Shown here piece by piece: positions 21,950 through 33,216 of a stretch of DNA of 64,000 bases. The notes beneath the pieces are model-generated. The model saw only the letters and a list, made by a program, of their open reading frames with translations, made no database searches and was not told the origin of the DNA. The stretch lies in NCBI GenBank assembly GCA_026413225.1, contig CM048552.1:211061553-211125552 (forward strand). The letters run 5' to 3'. The stretch comes from Otis tarda (taxonomy: Eukaryota; Chordata; Aves; Otidiformes; Otididae). Position numbers and translations under genes: made by a program. Position 1 is the first letter of the stretch, and each line of letters starts with the position of its first letter.

Positions 21950-23303
21950 CCCTATTTTGAAAAAGGAGAACAAGGAGGACCCGGGCAACTACAGGCCAGT
22001 CAGCATCACCTCTATGCCTGGCAAGGTCATGGAGCAGATTCTCCTGGAAACCATGCTAAGGCACATGGAGAGCAAGGAGGTGGTTGGTGACAGCCAACAT
22101 GGCTTCACCAAGGGCAGATCGTGCCTGACCAATTTGGTGGCCTTCTATGACGCGGTGACAGCATCGGTGGACAAGGGACGACCAACTTGTGCAAAGCTTT
22201 TGACACTGTCCCGCATGACCTCCTTCTCTCTAAACTAGAGAGGCATGGGTTTGATGGATGGAGGACTTGGTGGATAAGGAGTTGGCTGGATGGCCGCACT
22301 CAGAGAGTGGTGGTCAACGGCTCGATGTCCATGTGGAGACCTGTCATGAGTGGCGTCCCTCAGGGGTCCGTGTTGGGCCCAGCCCTGTTCAACATCTTTG
22401 TCGGCGACATGGACAGTGGGATAGAGTGCACCCTCAGCAAGTTTGCCGATGACACCAAGCTGTGTGGTGCTGTTGACATGCTGGAAGGGAGGGATGCTAT
22501 CCAGAGGGACTTGGACAGGCTGGAGAGGTGGGCCTGTGCCAACCTCATGAAGTTCAACCAGGCCAAGTGCAAGGTCCTGCACCTGGGTCGTGGCAATCCC
22601 AGGGACAAATACAGGCTGGGCGGAGAATGGATTGAGAGGAGCCCTGAGGAGAAGGACTTGGGAGTGCTGGTGGACGAGAAGCTCAACATGAGCCGGCAAT
22701 GTGCCCTTGCGGCCCAGAAGGCCAACCGCATCCTGGGCTGCATCAAGAGGAGCGTGATTCTGTCCCTCTACTCTGCCCTGGTGAGACCCCACCTGGAGTA
22801 CTGTGTCTAGTTCTGGAGCCCCCAAAATAAGAAGGACATGGACCAGTTGGAGGAGGTCCAGAGGAGGGCCACAAAGGTGATAAAAAGGCTGGAGCACCTC
22901 TCTTATGAGGACAGGCTGAGAGAGTTGGGGCTGTTCAGCCTGGAGAAGAGGAGGCTTCGGGGAGACCTTATAGCGGTCTTCCAGTATCTCAAGGGGACCT
23001 ACAAGAAAGATGGGGAGAGGCTGTTTAGTAGGGCCTGTTGCGATAGGATGAGGAGTAATGGTTTTAAAATAGATTTAGACTGGATATTAGGAAAAAATTT
23101 TTTACAATGCATGTTGTAGAACACTGGAACAGGTTGCCCAGAGAGGTGGTGGATGCCCTATCCCTGGCAACGTTCAAGGCCAGGCTGGATGAGGCTCTGA
23201 GCAACCTGATCTAGTTGGGGATGTCCCTGCTCCTTGCAGGGGGGTTGGACTAGATGACCTTTGAAGGTCCCTTCCAACTCTGTCCATTCTATGATTCTAT
23301 GAT
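21950..23303 (+). mobile_element. long CR1 LINE copy B (young subfamily)
   Basis: 5'-truncated CR1 of the same young subfamily as the copy at 16424-17960, in opposite orientation. It starts just after 'ccctattttgaaaaaggag' in the fingers of the reverse transcriptase. It runs through ORF2 and the 3' UTR ('gcaggggggttggactag') to 'ccattctatgattctatg' at about 23303. Relative to copy A it lacks a 19-base block near 22180 and a short block around 22755, each consistent with decay after insertion. Confidence 0.95.
21957..23119 (+). pseudogene. CR1 ORF2 remnant, reverse transcriptase (frameshifted)
   Basis: The first part (21957-22238) encodes '[20 protein letters not shown]' and '[14 protein letters not shown]'. 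A 19-base deletion relative to copy A at about 22179-22185 then shifts the frame and removes the 'IIYLD' part of motif A, with its catalytic Asp. The second part (22187-22810) keeps 'KAFDTVPHD', motif B '[17 protein letters not shown]' and motif C FADD (22442-22453). It ends at a TAG (22808-22810) right after 'LEYCV', at the same codon as in copy A. The remaining ORF2 tail follows in 22838-23119. The copy cannot encode an active enzyme. Confidence 0.9.
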
Positions 23304-23923
23304 TTCAGAGCCAACAGAAAAATGAAAAAAAAAACCAAGAAGCCACAGAAACATAGAGAAAAGGATGACTAGAGAACAAGAAAACAGTGAGATGATACTC
23401 ATTAGCATACCTGCATTTTATAGTCATTCTATAAAATATCACAGCTCCAATACCTCACTGTAAAAATCTAGAAACATCCTCTAAAATTTAGCCTTTCTGT
23501 TTCAGTTTGTGACCAGAGCACAATAACTGCCATTACCTCGTTAAAAGCAAAAACACCGGTCTACTAGTGATCAGATAGACATGACGTTAATGGTTTCTGT
23601 TGTGGTGTTTTTTTAATAGGACAGCACTTGACTAGAGTTCTGGATAATACACCCATTCCATAGAAATCAGCACTAAGATAGTAGTAATAAGGTTTGGTTG
23701 CTACTGGTATGAACAAGCTTTATGTTATTTTGTGTTTCTATAATGTGTAGGTAAAAGGATGTATTCTTAATCTAAATAAACTAAAGGGGTGGTTAGAGTT
23801 ATTGTTGTGACGTATCTCAGAGAATTAGAATCTGTCTAAGTTTAAAAATGCTCTTGTCACATCCCTGCAGAATGCCTCCCACCTGTGCAAAACACTCGCT
23901 AATCACAATTAAATCTCAAGTAT
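23304..23923. other. non-coding DNA
   Basis: AT-rich sequence with nothing recognised. Confidence 0.6.
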
Positions 23924-23977
23924 GGACTAGACAACCTTTAAAGGTCCCTTCCAACCCAAACCATTCTATGATTCTAT
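23924..23977 (+). mobile_element. very short CR1 tail
   Basis: 'ctagacaacctttaaagg' followed by 'cccttccaacccaaacc' and 'attctatgattctatg' is the last 54 or so bases of CR1. Such extreme 5' truncation is common in CR1. Confidence 0.88.
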
Positions 23978-25599
23978 GTGGCAAAGTGTACGGTTTGTCA
24001 GAATGAATGCAGAAAAGTAAATCTTGATTTAACCTATAGAATCTACTTACCTTGCTACCTTGACCAAAAGTGTTAATAAGAACAAAATGACAGCATAATT
24101 GTAAGAGCTTCAATTACGATAATTAGACAGCATTCATGCTTCACTAATGTCACAATTACGCTGCTATAACTACTCCAGCAGCATAGCTTGGATTTCACAT
24201 CATTCTACTTTCAGTAATAAGTTGAATCTAAGGTTAGACTGAATTCAGAATTACTAATTTTACGTAAATAGTTTAATAGAATGATGTTCCTAATATATAC
24301 TCTAGAAAGTTTTTTTTATTGCTACCTTTCCAAACGGAACAAAAGTTTTGGAAATAAATACAGGAAATGTTGGAGCTGCAGGTGAAACTCTGGCCTCTTA
24401 AACTCAAATGAATGTTTTCACATAGTTCCAATGGGATATTCACCCTAAAGGTAGAGTGTAGAGCAGGAAATTTTGTGGGAATAATATCCTTTCAATAATA
24501 TAAATACTTTGAGTTTCATTCTATTTAGTACTGCAGATTCAATGTAAATAATCTCCACCAACACCCTGGCATCACCAGGAAGATCTCTGTCACACATGGG
24601 ATTTATGTTAAGGAGATAAGGCTTGGAACCAAAAGCATTTATGGTTGTATTGATATTGTTGCGCTTGAAGTCATTATCTCTGCTGACAGGTGGATATTAT
24701 TATAGTAGTTAGTTCTGTACCACACTATATTTCGGTTTTGCGGTCTAAGCTAGAACTACAGACTGACAGAAATATTTTTGAATGCTCAGAGTTACCTGAG
24801 AGATCTTCCCCAAGTGCTTTTTTGCCCTGTGCAAGTATACCCAACAATGGCTCAGTATATTATGACTTGCTCTGATATCACTTATGCTGCAGTAAATCAG
24901 AATTTGAATATAGGTATCTGTTTAATTGCATTCCAAACAGGAAGGGTAGTGATGGAATTTCTCCTTTACTCACATTGTTTAATGTAGGACTAACCTCAAC
25001 AACTCAATGGAGGAAAGCTGATGTATGTAAGAAGAGAACTGGAGCCTAAGAGAAAAAAAATGATTATTGTTATTAGGTGAAAATTAAGCTATTTAGAAAT
25101 TCCTAAAGGTGTTGACACACAGTCATGCATTTAAATGGAAGGCTGTCAAGCAAAAGAACAACCACAGGCTTGGTCTGTATGCAAACAGCAATTACTTGAA
25201 AAAAGGTTTTTTTGTGAAGCAATAATCTTCTCTCTTTTTCATAGCTCTTTTCCTTAGAAAGAAAATATAAATACCTTTGGTGAAACATTTTTCTTATCAA
25301 GTTTTAAGGCAAACAACTACATTTTTTAATGTGATGTTATCCCTGCAAAGAACAAAGAGATTATTCACCTGACAAGACCCTTCAAAATAGAATTTTGCTT
25401 CTCTTACTAAAATACATTTCCTGGGTGCTGCTTCAGAGCACTTGGAAGCTCCTCCATGTGGCTACACATTATTACAAGTATTTGAAAACTGAGACAGATG
25501 AAAGACAATGCACTCAATTCTGAGATCATTTGCAATGGTGAAATACCAAGTGAAGCTGGTACTTGAAATACAATCAGGTAACCTTGGAAATCCAGCTGA
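23978..25599. other. non-coding DNA
   Basis: AT-rich, no gene or known repeat recognised. The frames of 61-69 codons near 24.7-25.3 kb carry no domain. Confidence 0.6.
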
Positions 25600-26145
25600 A
25601 ATCATAGAATCATAGAATTGTTTCAATCAGAAGGGGCCTTTAAAGGTCATCTAGTCCAATCCCCTGCAAGGACCAGGGACTTCTCCAACCAGATCAGGTT
25701 GCTCAGAGCCTCGTCCAGGCTCAGAGCCTTGAATATTTCCAGGGACGGGGCATCCACCATCTCTCTAGGCAACCTGTTCCAGTGTTCCACCACCCTCAGT
25801 GTAAAAAAAAAAAAATTCCTTATATCTAGTCTGAATCTGCTTTTTTTTTTTTTTCTTTTTGAAACCATTACCCCTCATTGCATCACAACAGGCCCCGCTG
25901 AAGAGTTTCTCTCCAGTCTTTTCTGTAGGCCCCCTTGAGGTACTCAAAGACTGCTACAAGGTCTCCCCGAAGCCTCCTCTTCTCCAGGATGAACAGCCCC
26001 AACTCTCTCAGCCTGTCCTCATAGGAGAGGTGCTCCAGTCCTATTATCATCTTCGTGGCCCTCCTCTGGACCTTCTCTAACTGGTCCATGTCCTTGGTAT
26101 GTTGGGGGCTCCAGAGCTGGAGACAGCAGTACAGGTGGGATTTCA
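25600..26145 (-). mobile_element. CR1 3' fragment
   Basis: Minus-strand CR1. The tail is at 25600-25619 ('atcatagaatcatagaattg'), followed by 'ggggcctttaaaggtcatc', 'agatcaggttgctcagagcc', 'cctcctcttctccagg' and, at the far end, 'gggggctccagagctggag'. It covers the final third of ORF2 and the 3' UTR. It holds internal A- and T-runs at 25804-25814 and 25841-25860. The codon that is TAG in the two young CR1 copies is CAG here. Confidence 0.93.
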
Positions 26146-26404
26146 TGAAAGAAATCCATAGATTTCAATTAATTTGAATGTTTCCTGTAGTTTCTTGTCA
26201 TTTCCCATATAATTTTCCTGTAGAATAAGAACAACATATGTTTCCTTAGTCTTATTCAAGATAGACAGAAAGTAGATACCAATACTAGTCACAGGGCAGT
26301 GCAAGAATTTCTGGAATCTGCATAATTCCTCTGAAAAAAAACCACCCAAACAAATACATATTATAAAAATATTATATAAAATATATATACTCATATATGT
26401 ATAG
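26146..26404. other. non-coding DNA
   Basis: Short AT-rich spacer ending in a TA-rich stretch ('atatatatactcatatatg'). Nothing else recognised. Confidence 0.6.
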
Positions 26405-26491
26405 TTGAAGATGTCCCTGCTCCTTGCAGAGGAGTTGGACTAGATGACCTTTAAAGGTCCCTTGCAACCTAAACTATTCTATGATTCTATA
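26405..26491 (+). mobile_element. short CR1 tail
   Basis: 'gatgtccctgctccttgc', 'gttggactagatgaccttt' and 'actattctatgattctat' are the last 85 or so bases of CR1 in plus orientation. Confidence 0.9.
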
Positions 26492-27371
26492 TACATGCAA
26501 ACAATTATATGTGTAGAATTTAAACTACATATGCATTCATATACAAGCACAAAGTTTATATTGTCTATCTCAAAATTTACAGAGCTGATTTGCTTGTAGA
26601 GCTACAAAATAAAATGCAAATTGAACTGCACTTTACTTTTTGTAGTGTTTCATTTTGTGCAGTTCTCAGCAGTTACTGGTCAGACAAAAAATGTAGCAGA
26701 CCGTTGTCAGATAGTTCAGTGCTAAATGATTCCTGACCTGCATGCTGTGTGACTCACCTAACAATGTTTGTAGGGAGCTTTTTTTGTTGTCTTTTTGAAC
26801 TAACTTAGAGGAAGGAAAAAAAAAATCTGAGGTTTATTATCAAGTTTCCTCTGGACATCGAGGAAAGAAGTATCGCTTAAATAATCTAGTTAAAAATAGA
26901 TTATTTAGAGATTGAGCATCTAACCTAGCTTAGTTTCCTAGACTCTTTCCAGAGAAAGAACTTCTCTCTTCTCTCTGAATCTATGCCCATTAGCCAGATG
27001 AGGTAATTCCTGACTCCCAGGTCAAGTGTTGCACAAAGTCTGGTATTTATACTGTGTAGAGCTAGCTAACAGACTGGCAACGTACCTATGACCTGGGTTT
27101 CCCTTGCAGCTCTAAACTCTTCACCCCAAAACATACATATGTCTGAAAAAAAAAACATGGGCTATTTCTTAGTCTGCCAGAGTGATATTTTTGCAACCTG
27201 GTGTTCAGACTTCTGTTACACACCTTGCAGAATATTCTGACTTGGCACGGATGTGCAAGGACTGCTAGACAAGTGTTGAGGAATCAGTTGAGTTCATAAG
27301 GAAAACTTGTCCTAGCTGTTTCTAGGGTGCAAAACTTACATAAAACTCTCTGTAGAACTATACCCAGGCTT
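26492..27371. other. non-coding DNA
   Basis: AT-rich, nothing recognised before the next CR1. Confidence 0.6.
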
Positions 27372-28395
27372 CTGGACTTTTGCAAAGCATTTGACACTGT
27401 CCCACACGACATCCTTGTCTCTAAACTAGAGAGATACAGATTTGATGGATGGACCACTTGGTGGATAAGGAATTGGCTGGATGGCCACACTCAAAGAGTT
27501 GCGGTCAACAGCTCGATGTCCAGGTGGAGATTGGTGACGAGTGGCGTTCCTCGGGGGTTGATATTGGGACTGGCTCTGTTCTACATCTTTGTCGACAACA
27601 TGAGCAGTGGGACAGAGTGAACCCTCAGCAAGTTTGCTGACAACACCAAGCTGTGCAGTCAATACACTGGAGGGAAAGGATGCCATCCAGAGGGCTCTTG
27701 ACAGGCTTGAGAGGTCTCACTTCCTGCACACCTCATGAAGTTCTACAAGGCCAAGTTCAAGGTGCTGCATGTGGGTTGAGGTAATCCCAAGCAAAAATAC
27801 AGGCTGAGTATGGATTGAGAGCAGCTGTGAGGAGAAGGACTTGGGGGTACTGGTGGATGAGAAGCTCAACATGAGCCAGCAATGCATGCTTGCAGCCTAG
27901 AAAGCCAACTGCATCCTGGACTGGATCAAAAGAAGCATGGCAAGTGGGTTGAGGGAGGTGATTATCCCCTCTACTGTGGTAGTATCCAGTTCTGGAGCCC
28001 CCAACATAAGAAGGACATGGACCTGTTGGAGCGAGTCCAGAGGAGGTCCACAAAGATGATCAGAGGACTGGAGCACCTCTCCTTATGAGGACAAGCTGAG
28101 AGAGATTTTTGACAAGGGCATTTAGTGATAGGAGAAAAAGTAATGGCTTTAACTCAAAAGAGGGTAGATTTAGATTAGATATAAGAAATATTTTTTTTTA
28201 TGCTGAGTGATGAGGCACTGGCATAGGTTGCCCAGACAATTTTTGGATGCCCCCTCCCTGGCAGTGTTCAAGACCAGGTTGGACGGGCCTTTGAATGACC
28301 TGGTCTGGTGGAATCTGTCCCTGCTTCTTGCAGTGGGGTTGGAACTGGATGATCTTCAAGGTCTCTTCCAGCCCAAAGCATTCTAGGATTCTTCT
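27372..28395 (+). mobile_element. CR1 LINE copy, decayed, partial reverse transcriptase
   Basis: Plus-strand CR1 truncated within motif A: it begins at 'gacttttgcaaagcatttgac', encoding '[11 protein letters not shown]'. It continues with a decayed motif B region ('[17 protein letters not shown]') and an altered motif C, where the usual FADD has become a frame-disrupted 'tttgctgacaacacc'. The sequence is visibly more diverged than the copies at 16.4 and 22 kb, with stops and frameshifts. A block is lost near 28110, and the tail is mutated ('cattctaggattctt'). Confidence 0.92.
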
Positions 28396-29682
28396 TAGGT
28401 AGAATCAGTTATTTTACTAAAAACAAATGTTTTGGGAATAGAGTATTAAACACAGTGTACAATCAGTGAGAAACCTAGGGAACTGCTTTTTTTTTGCTGT
28501 CATGACTCTACCTGTATTTGTATACTAGGCTCCAGGTGTCCTTGCCCAGCTCTTTTGAACACAGAGAAAATCTACACAACAGTTTTTTTTAAAAAAAGTT
28601 TATTTGCAATGACTAAAGTTCAGTGAGCTGAATCCCACCCAGTGTATTCACATGCATAGCAGCTGTCATGAAAATCTCTCTCCAGTTAAATTTACCTGTT
28701 TGTGTATCTCAGCCGTAATCTGTTCAGCTAGTAGCTGAGAAAGCAGTTCAGACTCCACATCATTAACCTCCCAGCAGTACAACCAGGAGTGAGGATGCTG
28801 CAGAAAGTGCTTACTATGAAGCTTCCCTTTCTGCTGCAAGTAGCCCCTCACATCTGCAACTCACACACACCAAGTGTGGCTCATTTCAATAGTGATCAGT
28901 GATAAAGATATGTGAAATTTTATCCTTATCTCCTGTGGTCTATTAGTTTTGCTCATGTTTTCTAAGGCTTTCGCTCATGGCATCGGCGGTTTGGATACCA
29001 GTCCATTTTGTGATCCATACACAACATATCCCATTAGGGTAGCAATAGTCTGGAGCAAAGGAGCTATTGGAGCATCCTGCTACATCCCATTTGTAGTGCT
29101 GCTTGTTTTGTCCATTGTTAATCAGCAGAAAAACTTGCTGTGTCAAAGAAGTGAAACTCGTGGTTAATAAAGTAAATCCTCAGACTCTTAGAACCAATGT
29201 CAAAAAGAAGAAAGAACCCCAAAAATTATTATCATCCTTTGGAGTTTTACTTATTGATTTATTTATTACTCAATGGTAGAGTGTCTATGGTAGCTTAAAA
29301 TTTTAGACTGAGGTAGTAATCACATTTTAATTGAATTATTTAAAGTGTGCAATTTGTTACATCTAGATGTAATTTTAATTAATTAATAAATTGCTTTGGT
29401 GTCATGTTTGAATCTCATTTTGAGTACTATACTTCTTAAAAATGACTGAATTTATTAATATTAAAATGTAAGTATTCAAATCAAGCAATTATTTAAGCAA
29501 TTAGTTACTTGAAGTTAGCTTAGAAATAAGAGAAATGAATGTCAGCTAAACAGCATTAGAGTTTGACCCTGAATTCTTCACACGGTCAATATTTTAGCTG
29601 TGGTCACTGAAACCGTTCTTGGAAAATAATATGAGTTTGAGTGTTCAGAGGATGAAAGTTTTCTATTCTAACTGCTTACTTA
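28396..29682. other. mostly unique DNA with an exon-like patch
   Basis: Apart from two exon-like segments on the minus strand (28696-28853 and about 29013-29137, described as findings), this is AT-rich sequence. It contains a TAATTAAT-rich patch near 29374-29390 and no recognised repeat. Confidence 0.5.
28696..28853 (-). other. possible coding exon, unidentified
   Basis: On the minus strand, 158 bases are open and flanked by an acceptor-like 'gtgtgagttgcag' and a strong donor-like CAG|GTAAAT. The exon would begin with two bases of a split codon and encode 52 residues, including 'HSWLYCWEVNDVESELLSQL' and 'AEQITAEIHKQ'. The composition is less biased than most chance frames here. I do not recognise the protein, and no other exon of a gene can be proven nearby. 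A chance frame is a real alternative. Confidence 0.25.
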
Positions 29683-29764
29683 GAATCATAGAATCATAGA
29701 ATGGTTAGGATTGGAAGGGTCCAACCCCGCTGCAAGGAGCAGGGACATCCCCAACTAGATCAGT
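29683..29764 (-). mobile_element. short CR1 tail
   Basis: 'agaatcatagaatcatagaa' followed by 'ggttaggattggaagggtcc' and 'aggagcagggacatcccc' is the 3' end of CR1 on the minus strand, ending abruptly at 'aactagatcag'. A small internal deletion removes the usual 'cttcaaaggtcatctag' block. Confidence 0.9.
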
Positions 29765-30820
29765 GTTCTTTCAGTGTTCTCCCACAAAGTGTTTGTGAGA
29801 ACATACAAATAGGTAGAAATATTTGTGGTCAATGGAAGAATTCCAGCTTTCCAGGTAGAACTGTTCAAAAAGGCATGAGGAATCTGAATTTGTTTTCCAT
29901 GTATCATTGTTCAAATGGAAGAAATTATGTTTGAAGACATTTGGTAACAGTTTCTGAGTTGTTGTAAGGGAAGATATTCCAAATATTCATAGCTTGTAAA
30001 GGTAAAAATTGCCATCCCCTAATCTGATTTTCTGTATAGTGAAAGCTAGACAACACAATCCACATACTCTTGTTTAAAGCTCAATAAATGATATCTCATG
30101 TTGTAAAGAAGAACTAATATGCAGACATGAAACACCGATATGTCCATGTGAAAGAGTTAAAACCAGAGTAAATAAGGAAGGAACCAGAATGATAATTTCC
30201 AACTCTAACATGCCCAACATGATAATATGCTAAAGTTCTCTTCACAGAAGCTGAGCAAATTGTGTGCACAATGAAAGCAGCCTTAAGCGACTACCTAGGG
30301 GAAAAAAATTGATTGCCTAGTTTAACTAAAAGTCAAACAAATTAGTGTTGAAATCCTTAGGGACACTTAATGATCATATGGGGCTGGGGTTACTTATTGG
30401 CAACAAAGAAGATTTAGTGCATTTTCAAGCTTTCACTGCTTTTTCATTTTATGTATAACATTTGTTTTATCTCCATTAAGCTTCAGATTTCATGGCATTA
30501 ATCAGCTACTGCTTAACTAGCAATTAAGAGACAGAGCAGTATAACGCAATCTAAAAAGTCAGAGGGCTCTCCAGTTCTCACCTTGCTTCATTTCTTATAG
30601 CTGAAAACATTACTGACTCACTCCGAGGCAAGATGAACGCAGCGCAGGTGTGAAGTAGGCTGTGCAGCTGGCAATAACTGATAGCTCCCCTCTGTCATGT
30701 TTTTCAGCTGAGGTCACCGATGCCGAGTTTATTACTATTCAAAAGGAAATGCTCTTAGCATAAAAAGAAGAGGGAAGTTGAGATAAACTAGAGGTTCTTG
30801 GAGTTCCTCTATGACATTTA
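29765..30820. other. non-coding DNA
   Basis: AT-rich, nothing recognised. The region from about 30590 may share weak similarity with about 32690, outside the clear direct repeat. Confidence 0.55.
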
Positions 30821-31262
30821 GACCGACTTGGCTCCTTAAGGCAAGCTTCTTTCATGCTGTTCTTTGTCAGGGACATTCCTCCTATATCAATCCAGTGGCC
30901 AGCAAGTCCGCAGATGATACCAATCTGGGACAGAATCGAGCAGACAGACAATCAAGCCGTGGAGTGACCTGGTGGCAACTGGGGCTGCAGGCAATGTCTG
31001 GGGGATTCAATATCAATACACATCTGTCTAAATACTCATGAGGAATTGATAATATATGAATATCTGAGCATCTCTGGTACTATAAGGTAAGTTGGTAAAA
31101 TGTACGGAACAAGGAGACTGGTTGTTATTGCTACCTTGAAGAAATTTTGAGATAATGGCATCACTGCTTCCAACCTCCTAGCTGCTACACTTCACCTTGG
31201 GTGAAAAAAAAAATATCAACAACAAATAACTCTGATGCTTTGAAATTGCCTTTCTAGGTTTG
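30821..31262. repeat. diverged direct repeat, unit 1 (unclassified)
   Basis: This shares order and wording with 32829-33216. Shared blocks are 'gaccg..ggctcc..aaggcaagc', 'gtcaggga..attcctcct', 'caatacacat.tgtcta.atactcatg', 'gcatcactgcttcca.c.tc.tagctgctacacttcacct' and, at the end, 'ttgaaattgcctttctagg'. The two units differ at many sites and by indels, so they are old. They may be two copies of an interspersed element that I cannot name, or a local duplication about 2 kb apart. Confidence 0.7.
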
Positions 31263-32828
31263 ATGATTCTGTTATCTTGGGAAATGTGTTGCCAGTCTAA
31301 TATTATGTTTGTCAGATCTTTTCATTCCAACTTAGCTCTTCCCACCTTCAGATAATATGCTGCTGTTGTTTTCACTCTCCTGCAACCCTGTCTTTCTGTG
31401 TAAAAGTTGTTTCTAGACAAATTCATGTCTTCCTGCATCCTGAATTCTCTGCCAGAATCTGATATTTACAGTCATCTGACAGGGAATTGGCTCTTTCTCT
31501 GTGAGGCATGCAGTGAACGTGGAGCTCCTTGCTCTCACATGAAAAAGAAAGCAAGCTTTTCAATTTCTGTGTTGGACCAGGACACAGAAAAAAAAACAAA
31601 AAAAACCAAAAAAAACCCAAAACACCCTTATTTTGTTCCTGCTTCCAGAACATTTTAATAAATTTTGGTAAATCTTGTAAATTTATTAAGTTTTGGCTTT
31701 CTTTGTGGAAAGAGCATAGCCAGACATACATGTATTTATATATATATACCTTTAGATTGGGTGTATAGAATTGGATAAGCATATATCCTGTTGTATTTTT
31801 GGTGGAAAGTTGCCTCAAATAAAAGCTTCTCTACTACGTGAGTTAATGTTTGTGACCTGATCAGACAGTGTTTATAACCTGTGTGAATACTCCAAATGAC
31901 CTTGCATGATGAGGCTCTGGAATAGCAATATGACTGTAGATGAGGGTCATGGGCTTAGAGAAAAGTCAACTGGGACCTATAACAACCCAGACTCTCCTTA
32001 ACTCGCACCCGGTCCAAGACAGCAAGTTTGCTGCTCCATCTACCTCGTCAAAGGGCAAAAGCTAAACAGTGGGGTTGATGCACCCCACTAGATTTAAGTG
32101 GTATCTTTGTGGGTTTTTTCCCTTTTTTAATTGCAAAAGTTTGGGGATGAGGGGAAAAATAATGCTTATATGGGCTCTATGTGGCTCCACTGTTCGCAAT
32201 TCCCTACTTTGATGTACAGTCTTTTATGACCTCAGGGAGGTGGGTCATAAGACTCACATTTTTAGAGACTTTTTAGGTACTTATGTAGGACTTCAAATCC
32301 CCTGAGCCTGGGAAGGTTTGTGCTTAAAGGTATGTAAGTAATTCATTCTAGCTTGTTTTATCACCTTTCTGAGTACAATTAGTTGGAGCCATATAAATAT
32401 TTAAGATTACCTATGTAGAGAGATAAATACTCTGTATAGATTACTTATGTAGAGTGATCCTGCCACCGAAAAGGAGGCTGGAGCTGAATTCAGATCCATG
32501 AATCAAAATAATATGTCAGCAAAACTTCTCTGAATTTCTGTTCAACCAGAAGGAGGCCACATTATGAAATGATTAAGCTGTTCAGCTGTGAGCTGGCGTC
32601 CAGTGTTCTGATCCACCTGCTTAGGATAATTTATGGGTTTTGCTTGGAAGTCATTTCACAGAAGTAATAATTAGACCAGAGATCGGAAACACTTCCTGCC
32701 CTCTGCAAGAGAGATGTTTGACCTCCAGGGTAGCCAACAAGGCGAGCTCAGTTCAGCACGTATCATCAGAAGAGAACTTGGTTCTCTGGACTAAGAGCAG
32801 ATAGAGATGCCCATGCACAGCCCTCAAT
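31263..32828. other. non-coding DNA between direct repeats
   Basis: No gene recognised. It includes A-rich runs at 31588-31622, a TA run at 31738-31748, a GC-rich hairpin at 32068-32089, and a 17-base near-repeat ('agattacctatgtagag' at about 32403, with one change at about 32435). A less AT-rich patch lies at about 31970-32100. Confidence 0.55.
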
Positions 32829-33216
32829 CAGACCGCTGTGCTCCAGCAAGGTTCAAGCCTGCCTTTATCAGGCAATACTTCCTACTAACTGGCAGCAGAG
32901 CCCTGCATGGTACCAATACACATATGTCTACATATTCATGTGTAATGTGGCCATATATAAACATGCGAGCATTTGTGGTACTGCAGGAAAAGTCTTTTAA
33001 ATGTACAGAAGGAGGTAGCTAGTGACTTGCTATTGCTGCAACTCTTCTTTATGGAAGCATGGAGTTATCAGCATCACTGCTTCCAGCATCTTAGCTGCTA
33101 TACTTCACCTGGGATTAAAAATAAAGTAAAATAAAATAAAATAAAATAAATATAAAATAAAATAATAAAATAAAATAAAATGAAGATGTCTTGAAATTGC
33201 CTTTCCAGGTTTGATG
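32829..33216. repeat. diverged direct repeat, unit 2 (unclassified)
   Basis: Partner of 30821-31262, with the same block order and ending in 'ttgaaattgcctttccagg'. Where unit 1 has a simple A-run ('gtgaaaaaaaaaatatc'), unit 2 carries an expanded (AAAAT)n microsatellite at 33126-33180. Confidence 0.7.
33126..33180. repeat. (AAAAT)n microsatellite
   Basis: About eleven imperfect AAAAT/TAAAA units, interrupted twice by short units. It sits inside direct repeat unit 2 at the position of an A-run in unit 1, suggesting growth from that A-rich seed. Confidence 0.95.
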
